DNA of 64,000 nt from Hyalangium ruber (GTDB taxonomy: Bacteria; Myxococcota; Myxococcia; Myxococcales; Myxococcaceae), in assembly GCF_034259325.1 (NCBI RefSeq), contig NZ_JAXIVS010000001.1:744001-808000 (forward strand), given 5' to 3'. Both the position numbers and the translations under genes were made by a program. The notes beneath the pieces were generated by a model that ran no database searches, had not been told where the DNA came from, and was given only the letters and a program-made list of their open reading frames with translations. Shown here piece by piece: positions 27,991 to 36,172 of the stretch; position 1 is the first letter of the stretch, and the number at the start of each line of letters is the position of its first letter.

Positions 27991-28653
27991 CTACGGCCCC
28001 AGCCCCACCCAGACCTCGCCGTCCTCGAAGAACTCCTTCTTCCAGATCGGCACGTCCTGCTTGAGCCGCTCGATGGCGTGCTCACACGCCAAGAACGCCT
28101 CCTTGCGGTGAGGCGCCGCCGCGGCGATGACCACCGCCAGCTCTCCCGGCACCAGCGTTCCCACCCGGTGCATGATGGCCAGCCGCGTGCCGCTCCAGCG
28201 CTCCGCGACCTCCGCGCCGATCGCCGCCAGCCGCTTCTCCGCCATCGGCGGATAGGCCTCGTACTCCAGCTTCAACACCCGCCGGCCCTTCGTCTGGTTG
28301 CGCACCGAACCCGAGAACGTCACCAGCCCGCCGTACGCCTCCCCCGACACCGCCGCCACCACGTCCTCCAGTCGCAGCGGCCGGTCCACCACCGAGAACA
28401 GCCCCGAGCCTCCCGCCACCGGCGGAATCAGCGCCAGCTCCGCTCCCGCTGGCACCTCCGCCTCCGCGTCCATGAACTCGTGGTTCACCGCCACCCGCAG
28501 GTGCGGCAAGAGCGGCCCCAGGCTCGGGTGCTTCTCGGCCAATAGCCTCAGCACCTCCCGCACCCGCACGCCTCCAGGCACCTCCAGCGACTCCCGCTGG
28601 GTGCCCACCCGCTCGCGCGCCGCCGCGAAGTACAGAATCGTGACCGAGCCCAT
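27991..28653 (-). CDS. moaX: Fused molybdopterin synthase (MoaD-MoaE)
   Basis: Residues 1-82 are MoaD: a ubiquitin-like fold starting SVTILYFAAARERVG and ending LALIPPVAGG. Residues 86-220 are MoaE, with the conserved HRKEAFLACEHAIERLKQ and PIWKKEFFEDGEVWV. Together they convert cyclic pyranopterin monophosphate to molybdopterin. MoaD must end in a free Gly-Gly to carry the thiocarboxylate, yet here G81-G82 is followed directly by SGLFSVV, so cleavage is needed, as shown for MoaX of Mycobacterium tuberculosis. The start is one base after the stop of the PKD lipoprotein gene. Confidence 0.93.
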   Translation of the reverse strand: MGSVTILYFAAARERVGTQRESLEVPGGVRVREVLRLLAEKHPSLGPLLPHLRVAVNHEFMDAEAEVPAGAELALIPPVAGGSGLFSVVDRPLRLEDVVAAVSGEAYGGLVTFSGSVRNQTKGRRVLKLEYEAYPPMAEKRLAAIGAEVAERWSGTRLAIMHRVGTLVPGELAVVIAAAAPHRKEAFLACEHAIERLKQDVPIWKKEFFEDGEVWVGLGP

Positions 28654-28654
28654 C

Positions 28655-30439
28655 TCAGTTCGTCCGAACCACCACCCGACCCCGCACCCGGAGCCCTCCC
28701 TCCTCCAGGGAGAGATCCATGAAGGCATGGTCCACGGGCGGAAGTTGATCCAGGAACGCCCCACCCAGCGCCTTCGCCGCGCCCAGCTGCGCCGCGGGCA
28801 CTCCCGGCACCTGCTCGGGCGCGTCCAGCTCCGCGCGCAGCCGCCCCGCGTCCACCATCACCGAGAGGTGGCTCGGGCCGAACGCGCTCGCTCCGAAGCG
28901 CTGCCGCAGCGCTCCTCCCACGTCTCCCCGAGGCCGCGCCTCCAGCGCCTCGCCCGCCTCCAGCGACAGCCGGTCCGCGCTCACCGTGAACACCACCGGC
29001 TGATCCATCATCCGCGTCCGGAAGCGCGTGACCCCCTTCGCCTTCTCCTGCGTCCAGGTGCTCCCGGTCAGCGTCTTCGTCAACGCCGCCAGCACCGGCT
29101 CGGGCCGCGACAGCCCCGCCTCCAGCAACACCGAGCCCCGAGGCTCCGGCCGCTTGTTGGTGATGAAGTTCCGGTAGAAGGCCGGCGCGTCGAAGTACAC
29201 CAGCAACGTCACATCTCCCCGCAGCGAGCCCAGCAGCGCCTCGGCGTCCACGCCCTCCTGGCTCCACTTCGCCAGCACCTCGGCCCGCTTCGGCGAGCCG
29301 GGCTCGCCCAGCAGCCGCGAGGCCACCTCGCCCGGGTGGACCGACAGCATCCCCGCCACCACCGGCCCCATGGGCGCCTTCTCCAGCAGCGCCGGCACCG
29401 GCCCCGGCTTGAGCTCCGGCAGCGGCTTGTCGAAGTCCGTGAAGCCGTCCAGTTCCACCCGGTCCTCCTTCACCCGCAGCGAGGAGAGCGACACCGGCAG
29501 CCGCTCGGCCGTCACCTGCTTCGGCGCCGCCGTGTAGAAGTACAGGCTGCCCTCCTGCACCCGGCCGCGCAGCCGCGTCAGCACCTCGGACTCGGAGAGC
29601 CCCGGGCCCGTGAAGCCCGCGATGTGCCCGCGCACCGCCTCCGCCGTCATCGCGACCGTCGCCTGCGCCTGCACCGGCTCGCCCGGCGCCGTCTCGGCAT
29701 CCGGCATGGCCAGGTACAGGTAGCCCCGGTCGAGGAACACCAGCATCTCCTCGCCGGTAATGCTCTCCACGCGCGCGCTGCCCTCCGCGCCCGGCTGCAC
29801 CCGCTTGCCATCGGCCTCGAAATCCTTCAGCACCGCCGCCATCACCGCCGGGCCATCCGCCACGCCCAGCATCGCCACCACCCCGTCGAAGTCCGGCAGC
29901 GAGAAGAGGCCAAAGCCCTCCTCCGCATCCACCGCCTGGGAGCTGCCCCGCACGCTCTCCACCGCCAGCTGGAGCATCGGCTCCTTCGCCAGCTCGCGCT
30001 GCACCAGGTCCGGGCCGAACAGCCGCCCCATCAGCGCCAGCATCGGCTCCACGCCCCCGCGCAATTGCGGAATGTAGGCGGCGAAGGCGGCATCCGCCGG
30101 AATGGCGCGCAGCACCGGCCGCGGCACCACGGTGAGCTGCACGCGGCCCACCTCCTCCGAGCCATCCAGCGCCCGCACCGTGTACGTGCCCCCGCGCGCG
30201 AAGGCGTGGGAGACGCGCGCGCCCGTCTGCGCGGCGCTGCCATCCCCGAAGTCCCAGCTCACGGAAGGCGCGCCCTCCTGCGCCGAGCCGAACTCCGCCG
30301 GCACGCCGGCCTCCACCGTGCGCTCCAGCCCCATGTCTGGCTTCGCGGCACGGCGGCAGCCGGGGCTCAACAAGCCCACGGCCACCACGGACAGGACAGA
30401 CAGCAGGGCTCTCAGCGACAGGGACGAGGAAGACCTCAT
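28655..30439 (-). CDS. Large lipoprotein with PKD domain, function unknown
   Basis: A lipoprotein signal ends LLSPGC with the cysteine at residue 28. A PKD-like domain follows (SVSWDFGDGSAAQTGARVSH, then GGTYTVRA). The remaining 480 residues are an alternating helix/strand protein (AAYIPQLRGGVEPMLALMGRL, LVFLDRGYLYLAMPD, SLYFYTAAPKQ) that resembles the DUF3352-like class of large outer-surface proteins, but I cannot assign a family firmly. It is third in a minus-strand unit after the MYXO-CTERM and beta-barrel genes (9-base gap) and directly before moaX. A surface or periplasmic role is likely. Confidence 0.72.
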   Translation of the reverse strand: MRSSSSLSLRALLSVLSVVAVGLLSPGCRRAAKPDMGLERTVEAGVPAEFGSAQEGAPSVSWDFGDGSAAQTGARVSHAFARGGTYTVRALDGSEEVGRVQLTVVPRPVLRAIPADAAFAAYIPQLRGGVEPMLALMGRLFGPDLVQRELAKEPMLQLAVESVRGSSQAVDAEEGFGLFSLPDFDGVVAMLGVADGPAVMAAVLKDFEADGKRVQPGAEGSARVESITGEEMLVFLDRGYLYLAMPDAETAPGEPVQAQATVAMTAEAVRGHIAGFTGPGLSESEVLTRLRGRVQEGSLYFYTAAPKQVTAERLPVSLSSLRVKEDRVELDGFTDFDKPLPELKPGPVPALLEKAPMGPVVAGMLSVHPGEVASRLLGEPGSPKRAEVLAKWSQEGVDAEALLGSLRGDVTLLVYFDAPAFYRNFITNKRPEPRGSVLLEAGLSRPEPVLAALTKTLTGSTWTQEKAKGVTRFRTRMMDQPVVFTVSADRLSLEAGEALEARPRGDVGGALRQRFGASAFGPSHLSVMVDAGRLRAELDAPEQVPGVPAAQLGAAKALGGAFLDQLPPVDHAFMDLSLEEGGLRVRGRVVVRTN

Positions 30440-30448
30440 AGAAGCGGT

Positions 30449-31183
30449 CTAGTAGTCCAACGCCAGCCCGAACATCCAGTGCCGGCTGGAGAGAACCAGC
30501 CCCGAGCTGCCAAAGTTGTTCACTTCAGCGTACGTCCACTCGGCGAACACGTAGCTGTGGTTGACACCCAGGTCCGAGTCGAAGTCGCGCGCCAGCCGCG
30601 GCTCCAGCACGTCCAGGAGGAACGAGGCCCCCAGCGTCAGGCCGTAGCCCCACCGGCCACCCTTGCCCGTGCGCCCGTCCACCTGCTGGGTCTCGTCACC
30701 CTTGTTGATCCACCACGGCGTGTAGACGAGCCCCAACTTGCCGTAGGGGACGATGGGCACGTGCCAGCGGAAGGCCGGGTAGTCGAACTTGTAGAGCGCG
30801 TTGAGCCGCAGCGGCACCACCTTGAGGGCCGTCTTCTCCAGCGCCACCTCGCCCGACTCGGTGAGCGTGTCGGCGTACTTCTCCGCGTAGCCGGCCGAGA
30901 AGCCCAGGCCCGCCGAGCCGATGCCCTGGTAGAAGTAGCGCTGCAGCTCCACCTCGAAGAGCAGCATCGACTCGTCGCCGAACGTGTCCGCGTAGGGCCG
31001 GCCCGTCAGCCCCTCCTCGGTGTCGATGCGCGGCTTGTACCCGCCCAGCTTCAACTCCACCGCCCCCGTGCGCGGCGACTGCATGGGCGCCTTGGGCGCC
31101 ACGGGCGTATCGGACACCTCCAGCGCCTGGCTCGGCAGCGCGCCGAGGAGCGCGACGACGCCGAGAGCCACTGCTCGACTCAT
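30449..31183 (-). CDS. MXAN_2562-family outer-membrane beta-barrel protein
   Basis: AAGGAG precedes the ATG at 31183, giving MSRAVALGVVALLGALPSQA as signal peptide. The mature 225 residues alternate short strands with aromatic ends (LLFEVELQRYFYQGIG, LRLNALYKFDYPAF, YGKLGLVYTPWW, YGLTLGASFLL, HSYVFAEWTYAEV) and close with FGLALDY, as outer-membrane barrels do. It resembles the Myxococcus MXAN_2562 barrel family. Its start overlaps the stop of the MXAN_2561-like gene (ATGA). The same pair is adjacent in M. xanthus, so they probably act together. Function is unknown. Confidence 0.78.
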   Translation of the reverse strand: MSRAVALGVVALLGALPSQALEVSDTPVAPKAPMQSPRTGAVELKLGGYKPRIDTEEGLTGRPYADTFGDESMLLFEVELQRYFYQGIGSAGLGFSAGYAEKYADTLTESGEVALEKTALKVVPLRLNALYKFDYPAFRWHVPIVPYGKLGLVYTPWWINKGDETQQVDGRTGKGGRWGYGLTLGASFLLDVLEPRLARDFDSDLGVNHSYVFAEWTYAEVNNFGSSGLVLSSRHWMFGLALDY

Positions 31184-32043
31184 GACCGGTTTCTCCTTGA
31201 AGACAGCCAGAATCCCAGGGCGGCCAACACCCAGCCGCCCGCGACACCTGCCCCCGCCGCCCCGCACCCGCCCATCTCCTGCCCGTTCGCCTCGACGTAG
31301 CGATCCATGAAGCCCCGGGTGAGGATGGGCGTGCCCTCCTTCGACTCGGAGTCCACGCTCTCGTTGTCCGCCTCGTCCAGCGCCCGCGCCGTGAGGCGGT
31401 AGGTGACGCCGTTCTCCAGGTTCTCCATGCGGAAGAGCGACTGGTCCACCGACTGCGTCACCGAGCGAGAGCCGCTCCCATCCTGCCGAGAGATGGTCAG
31501 CTTCAGCCGGTTGGCGTCACTCGGCGCGTTCACCCGGACCGAGAGCGCCTGATCCAGCGACGCCACGGTGCCAATCGAAGGGGCCGAGGGAGGCTTGGCG
31601 TCGTAGACGAGCGACAAGTCATCCTTCTGGAAGGAGTTGTTGCAGCCGGACAGGCCGCTGGAAATCTCGACGGAGGCACACAGCCGGTACTCCTTCTCCG
31701 TGTCCGCCGCGGGGCACGAGAGGTCCGGCAGGTTGCTCACCTCGAAGGTGACCGAGCCGGTGCGCCGCGTCAGCAGCTCGTTGGCGGGCACCCGGTAGTT
31801 CGTCAGCTCATAGAAGGTGCCGCTGGGCTCGTCCGAGCACGAGGTGCCGGCGACGAGCCAGAACCGGAGCGGCTCGCACACCGCGGACGCATCCCCGTTG
31901 AAGGCCCAGTTGACGGTGCGAGTCAGATTGCACGGTTCCTTGGGGACGCGCAGCGAGTCGGTGTTGTTGGAAGTCGTCAGCACCACCGTCTGGCCGAAGG
32001 CGGAGGACGCGGCGAGTGTGAGGGCAATCAGCAAGTAACGCAT
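31180..32043 (-). CDS. MXAN_2561-family MYXO-CTERM-anchored protein
   Basis: The ATG at 32043 gives MRYLLIALTLAASSAFG as signal peptide. The body has cysteine-rich strands and a fibronectin-like module (ALSVRVNAPSDANRLKLTI, then YRLTARALDEADNE). The last 30 residues are the sorting tail: GGCGAAGAG, a membrane stretch VAGGWVLAALGFWL and SSRRNRS. MYXO-CTERM tails direct myxobacterial proteins to the cell surface, and the conserved cysteine is thought to be processed. It begins a four-gene minus-strand unit ending with moaX. Confidence 0.8.
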   Translation of the reverse strand: MRYLLIALTLAASSAFGQTVVLTTSNNTDSLRVPKEPCNLTRTVNWAFNGDASAVCEPLRFWLVAGTSCSDEPSGTFYELTNYRVPANELLTRRTGSVTFEVSNLPDLSCPAADTEKEYRLCASVEISSGLSGCNNSFQKDDLSLVYDAKPPSAPSIGTVASLDQALSVRVNAPSDANRLKLTISRQDGSGSRSVTQSVDQSLFRMENLENGVTYRLTARALDEADNESVDSESKEGTPILTRGFMDRYVEANGQEMGGCGAAGAGVAGGWVLAALGFWLSSRRNRS

Positions 32044-32169
32044 GGACGAAGGCAAACCTAGCAAGTGGGAGGCCAGTGAAAACGGGGGGCAGCCCCCTGC
32101 ATTCCCCTCGGGAAAGCCCCCCCGAGCGCGCCAAATGGGCAAGGCGGACCCGGGGGCTGTGCCAAATTG

Positions 32170-33198
32170 TCAGGCGGGGCGCTGGAGCAGCTTGAGGCCG
32201 GCCTCTACCAGGTTGAGCGCCGCCCCCCGGCCCGCGTTGTCCACCGCCGCGAAGAGGGTGAGCCACTCGGGTGCCTGCGGAAAGGTGCGCAGGCGCCCGA
32301 CGTGAACCGTCGGGTCCGCGGTGACGAGCATGGGCATGGGGTAGACCTTCTCGGCCGGTGCATCCAACACTTTGAGGGCCGAGGAAGCCTTGAGCGCGGC
32401 GCGGGCCTGCTCCACCGGCACCGCCGCCTTGAGCTGCACGTGCAGGCTCAGCCCGTGGCCGTGGAAGGTGGGCACCTGCACCGCCGTGCCGGCGATGACG
32501 GGCGTGTCTCCCCGGGCGCCAAACAGCCGGGCCGCCTCGAGCGTCCAGCCGGCCTCCTCCTCCGTCCACGGGGAGTTGGCCAGGAAGGCCCCCACCTGTG
32601 GCACCAGGTTGAAGCCCACCCGGTGCGGGAAGGTCTGCGGCTCCGGCTCGCGCCCCGACAGCAGCCCAGCCGTCTGCTTCTCCAGCTCGCTCACCCCGCC
32701 CACCCCCGCCGAGGACACCCCCATCATCGCCGTCACCTGGGCGCGGACGACGCCGAAGGACTTGTGCAGCGGCGCCAGCACCGAGACGAGCGCGGTGCTC
32801 ACCGCCGAGGGCAGGCTGATGATGCGGCCCTTGAAGGCGGCGCCCAGCACCTCGGGGTTGAAGGAGGGCAGCACCAGCGGCACGTTGCCGTCCGCGCGGA
32901 AGGCGGGGCTCACGTCCACCACCCACGCCCCCGCCGCCTGCGCCACCTGCGCCAGGGAGCGGGAGGCGCTCGCGGGGGTGGCCAGCAGCGCCACGCCGAC
33001 GCCCCGGAAGGCCTCGGGCGTCGTCTTCTCCACCTCCAGCGTGTCCTCGCCGTACTCCAGCTCCAGCGCCTCGGAGCGCTCCGAGGCCAGCGCGCTCACG
33101 CGCTCGGAGGCAATGCCCTGGTCGAACAGCGCGGAGAGCACCTCGCGCCCCACCAGCCCCGTGGCCCCCACCACGGCGATTCTCGCGTTCTCGTTCAT
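32170..33198 (-). CDS. Aspartate-semialdehyde dehydrogenase homologue lacking the catalytic cysteine
   Basis: The 342-residue protein has the Asd fold: an NAD(P)-binding start IAVVGATGLVGREVL, VDVSPAFRADG and a C-terminal half with GTAVQVPTFHGHGLSLHV. In true Asd the nucleophile sits in NPNC(S/T)T. Here that place reads S-L-P-S-A-V-S-T, so residue 132 is Ala and no nearby cysteine replaces it. This is the state of the E. coli USG-1 paralogue, which is not known to be active. The ATG follows AAGGGA. It lies downstream of tsaB by 52 bases. I do not call it asd, because catalysis is doubtful. Confidence 0.88.
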   Translation of the reverse strand: MNENARIAVVGATGLVGREVLSALFDQGIASERVSALASERSEALELEYGEDTLEVEKTTPEAFRGVGVALLATPASASRSLAQVAQAAGAWVVDVSPAFRADGNVPLVLPSFNPEVLGAAFKGRIISLPSAVSTALVSVLAPLHKSFGVVRAQVTAMMGVSSAGVGGVSELEKQTAGLLSGREPEPQTFPHRVGFNLVPQVGAFLANSPWTEEEAGWTLEAARLFGARGDTPVIAGTAVQVPTFHGHGLSLHVQLKAAVPVEQARAALKASSALKVLDAPAEKVYPMPMLVTADPTVHVGRLRTFPQAPEWLTLFAAVDNAGRGAALNLVEAGLKLLQRPA

Positions 33199-33250
33199 GG
33201 CGCGTCCCTTTATGCCAGCCCGGCCCCGCGCGCGAGCCTCGCGGGAGGAC

Positions 33251-33985
33251 TCAGTCTTCCTTGAGTCGGGCAGTGGGCGCCGGGCCCGGCAGCGGAGGGA
33301 ACTTCGGGTTGCGCTCCGGCTCGGAGGCGCGCACGTAGTGCGGCTCCAGCGCGAAGAGCGCCTCCAGGGGCTGAGACTCCGGCAGCCGCGCCAGCCGCGC
33401 CACCTCCACCGCCGAGGGGAAGGTGGGCCCCTCCAGCAGCCGAGCGGGCGCGACACCCGCCTTCACCAGGGCGGCGCGGTAGTCCCCCAGCGCGGGGCCC
33501 AGCGCGAGCGCCTCGGGCTCGGCGGCCATCCTCGCGGCCACCTCCTCGGGGGACATGGCCGTCTCCGGCGCCAAGGCCACCACGCTCTTGCCGCTGCGCC
33601 GGTAGGCCCCCAGGTACAAGTCGTCCTTGCGCGCCACCGCGAGGCAGAAGAGCGGCGGGCCCTCGGGCCCCTCCAGCGCCACCGCCGCCAGGGAGGAGGC
33701 TCCGGCCACCTTCAACCCCGCCGCGTACGCCAGCGCCTTCACCGTGGCCAGGCCGATGCGCAGCCCCGTGAAGGAGCCCGGCCCCAGCCCCACGGCCAGC
33801 CCCTCCAACTGAGAGAGCTTCACCCCGTGCCGGGCGAGCAGCTCGCCCACCACGCCAGGCAGCACCTCGCTCTGCTTGTGCGGCGGCCCGAGCACCACGT
33901 GCTCCAGGGCGCGCACGTCCTCGCCCACCCGCTCCACCAGGGCGAGCGACAGCGACAGCGTCGAGGTATCCAGCGCGAGCAGCAC
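33251..33985 (-). CDS. tsaB: tRNA threonylcarbamoyladenosine biosynthesis protein TsaB
   Basis: This 244-residue protein has the ASKHA fold of TsaB (YeaZ): LALDTSTLSLSLAL at the start, then GLGPGSFTGLRIGLATVKAL, the family signature. TsaB binds and supports TsaD, which adds threonylcarbamoyl to A37 of ANN-decoding tRNAs. The start is a GTG 10 bases after the rlpA stop, so it is translated from the same transcript as rseP and rlpA. The C-terminal 20 residues are a proline-rich extension. Confidence 0.94.
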   Translation of the reverse strand: MLLALDTSTLSLSLALVERVGEDVRALEHVVLGPPHKQSEVLPGVVGELLARHGVKLSQLEGLAVGLGPGSFTGLRIGLATVKALAYAAGLKVAGASSLAAVALEGPEGPPLFCLAVARKDDLYLGAYRRSGKSVVALAPETAMSPEEVAARMAAEPEALALGPALGDYRAALVKAGVAPARLLEGPTFPSAVEVARLARLPESQPLEALFALEPHYVRASEPERNPKFPPLPGPAPTARLKED

Positions 33986-33995
33986 GGCCCCTCCT

Positions 33996-34484
33996 CTACC
34001 CCGGCAGCGCCTGGCGCGGGGGAGAAAAGGCGGAGGACGGCTCCTCGCAGCGGTACAGGCGCACCCGCGCCAGCCCCTTCTTCACCATGTCCAGCTTGCG
34101 CGCCGCCCCCAGGGACACGTCGATGATGCGCTCGTCCTTGAAGGGGCCTCGGTCGTTGACGCGCACCTGCACCGAGCGCCCGTTCTCCATGTTCACCACC
34201 CGCACGCAAGTGCCGAAGCGCAGCTTGCGGTGGGCCGCCGTCATGGCCTCCTGGTCGAACTTCTCGCCGCTCGCCGTCGGCCGGCCGTGCAGGCCCGGGC
34301 CGTAGTACGAGGCGAGCCCCTCGCCCAGGTACGTCTTCGAATCCGGCTCCGGCTCGGGCTTGCCCGTGCTCGGATTGGAGGCCCCGGGACGCTCCCGAGG
34401 CAGGGGCCGGGAGGCGCGCGAGCTGCAGCCCGCCAGCACTCCAAGCCCCACCACCACCCAGAGCCGCCGCACGCTTGGGCTCAC
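33996..34484 (-). CDS. rlpA: RlpA-family lipoprotein (double-psi beta-barrel)
   Basis: A GTG at 34484 overlaps the rseP stop by four bases and opens a lipoprotein signal ending VLAGC. The mature protein has a proline/lysine linker, then a double-psi beta-barrel: GLASYYGPGLHGRPTASGE, LRFGTCVRVVN and VRVNDRGPFKDERIIDVS with the catalytic aspartate. RlpA proteins cleave naked glycan strands of peptidoglycan at the septum. The C-terminal SPOR domain of the E. coli protein is absent, as in many short homologues. Confidence 0.92.
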   Translation of the reverse strand: MSPSVRRLWVVVGLGVLAGCSSRASRPLPRERPGASNPSTGKPEPEPDSKTYLGEGLASYYGPGLHGRPTASGEKFDQEAMTAAHRKLRFGTCVRVVNMENGRSVQVRVNDRGPFKDERIIDVSLGAARKLDMVKKGLARVRLYRCEEPSSAFSPPRQALPG

Positions 34485-36097
34485 CGGGTGATGTCGTTGA
34501 ACATCGCCACCAGCATCAGCGCCACCAGCATCGCCAGTCCGATGACGTTGGCCACCTCGCGCACGCGCACGGGGATGGGGCGGCGGCGGATGGCCTCCCA
34601 CCCGGCGGCCACCAGGTGGAACCCGTCCAGGATGGGGATGGGCAGCAGGTTCATGACGCCCAGGTTGATGGAGATGATGGCCATCAGGTTGAGGAAGTAG
34701 TCCCAGCCCAGCTCGCTGCTCCGAGAGGCCATCTGGTACATCATGATGGGCCCGCCCACGGAGCTCAGCGGCACGTCTCGGGTGACGAGCCCGGCGATGG
34801 CCTTCACCGTCTGCTTGGTGATGGTGGGGACGATCTTCGCCGACTGCTGCAGCGCCTCGCCCCAGCCCATGTTCACCGTCACCTTCTCGGCGGGAGCGCG
34901 CTCGGCGATCCACCCCTGCACGCCCAGGCCCAGCTGCTGCGTCTCCCCCGCCTCGCCCAGCACCTTGAGCTGCGCCATGGCGAGCTGCTCCTTGCGCTCA
35001 CCCTCCTTGCCCCGCCACGTCAGCTCGAAGGGCTTCTCGGCCAGCCCCGTGAGCTCCACGGCGAACAGCGAGAAGGAGCCCAGCGGCTTGCCATTGAACG
35101 CCACGAGCCGATCGCCCGAGCGCAACCCGGCCTTCTCCGCCGGACTGCCCGGCGTCACCGCCGCCAGGTACAGCTCCGCCGTCTCCACCCCGAGCGCCGC
35201 GTACCCCTGCTTGTCGGCCTGCTTCTCCACCCGGAGCTTCACCACCTCGGGCACATGGCCCGTCACCGCGCCCGCCTCCACTGGCTTGGAGCGCTGCACC
35301 GTCAGCTCCAGCGCGCCCTGGTGCTTGTCCAGCACCTGGTAGAAGGTGGCCTCGTCCGGAACGAGCGTCCCGTTGATGGCGAGAATTCGGTCGAACGTCT
35401 TCAGCCCCGCCTGCTCCGCCGCCGAGCCGGGAGGCACGCCCACCACGGGCGAGGGGGAGCTGACCTCCACCCCCATCACCCCGCGCTCGATGGTCTCGAT
35501 GGGGCTGGACTCCACCCGCTTCATCGGCGTCACCATGATGATGGACTGGTTCTTGTCCCGCTCGACGGTGATGGGGATCGGCCGCTCGAAGCGGTCCACG
35601 AACGCGTCGCGCATCTCCTCGTAGGTGCGCACCCGCTCGCCATCCACCGCCACGACGACATCTCCCGGGTGCAGCCCGGCCTTGGCCGCAGGCGAGTCCG
35701 GCATGACGTAGCCCAGCCGCGTGGAGACGGCCTGGTGGTCTCCCAGGAAGACGAAGAAGTAGATGATGACGGGGAAGATGAGGTTGAAGGCCGGGCCGGC
35801 GATGACGATGGCCATGCGCTTCCAGGGCGGCTGGGCCAGGAAGCCCCGCGAGGCCTCTTCCGGAGCCAGCTCCTCGCCAGGAATGTCCCCTGCCATCTTC
35901 ACGTAGCCGCCCAGGGGCAGCAGCGCCAACTGGTACTCCGTCTCCCCTTTGGTGAAGCTCAACAGCTTCGGGCCAAACCCCAGGGAGAACTTGAGCACCT
36001 TCACCCCGCAGGCCTTCGCCACGAGGAAGTGCCCCAGCTCATGGACCGTAACCAGGACACCGAGCAGGAGCGCGAAGAACCCGAGACTCTGGAACAT
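34481..36097 (-). CDS. rseP: RIP metalloprotease RseP (site-2 protease)
   Basis: I chose the ATG at 36097 (MFQSLGFFALLLGVLV), putting HELGH at residues 19-23 in the first membrane helix. Two further motifs, PIPILDG and later membrane helices, complete the active site. Three PDZ-type regions can be seen (SPAAKAGLHPGDVVVAVDG, SAAEQAGLKTFDRILAING, SPAEKAGLRSGDRLVAFNG), one more than in E. coli RseP. The enzyme cuts anti-sigma factors or membrane regulators in envelope-stress signalling. It lies between cdsA and rlpA, the common arrangement in proteobacteria. Confidence 0.95.
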   Translation of the reverse strand: MFQSLGFFALLLGVLVTVHELGHFLVAKACGVKVLKFSLGFGPKLLSFTKGETEYQLALLPLGGYVKMAGDIPGEELAPEEASRGFLAQPPWKRMAIVIAGPAFNLIFPVIIYFFVFLGDHQAVSTRLGYVMPDSPAAKAGLHPGDVVVAVDGERVRTYEEMRDAFVDRFERPIPITVERDKNQSIIMVTPMKRVESSPIETIERGVMGVEVSSPSPVVGVPPGSAAEQAGLKTFDRILAINGTLVPDEATFYQVLDKHQGALELTVQRSKPVEAGAVTGHVPEVVKLRVEKQADKQGYAALGVETAELYLAAVTPGSPAEKAGLRSGDRLVAFNGKPLGSFSLFAVELTGLAEKPFELTWRGKEGERKEQLAMAQLKVLGEAGETQQLGLGVQGWIAERAPAEKVTVNMGWGEALQQSAKIVPTITKQTVKAIAGLVTRDVPLSSVGGPIMMYQMASRSSELGWDYFLNLMAIISINLGVMNLLPIPILDGFHLVAAGWEAIRRRPIPVRVREVANVIGLAMLVALMLVAMFNDITR

Positions 36098-36172
36098 GGG
36101 CGCAACACTAATCGCGCCGACCCGGATGGACAACGCACATCCGTCCACACTGCCCAGCCGAGCACACAGCCG

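Noticed and set aside
28298-31300. Plus-strand frame of 1000 codons
   Set aside because: Antisense to moaX, the PKD lipoprotein and the barrel gene. Its Arg/His-rich, low-complexity protein is the usual product of high-GC codon bias.
36098-36172. Weak inverted repeat between rseP and cdsA as a terminator
   Set aside because: Six-base arms without a T tract; the genes around it are in a conserved operon order.
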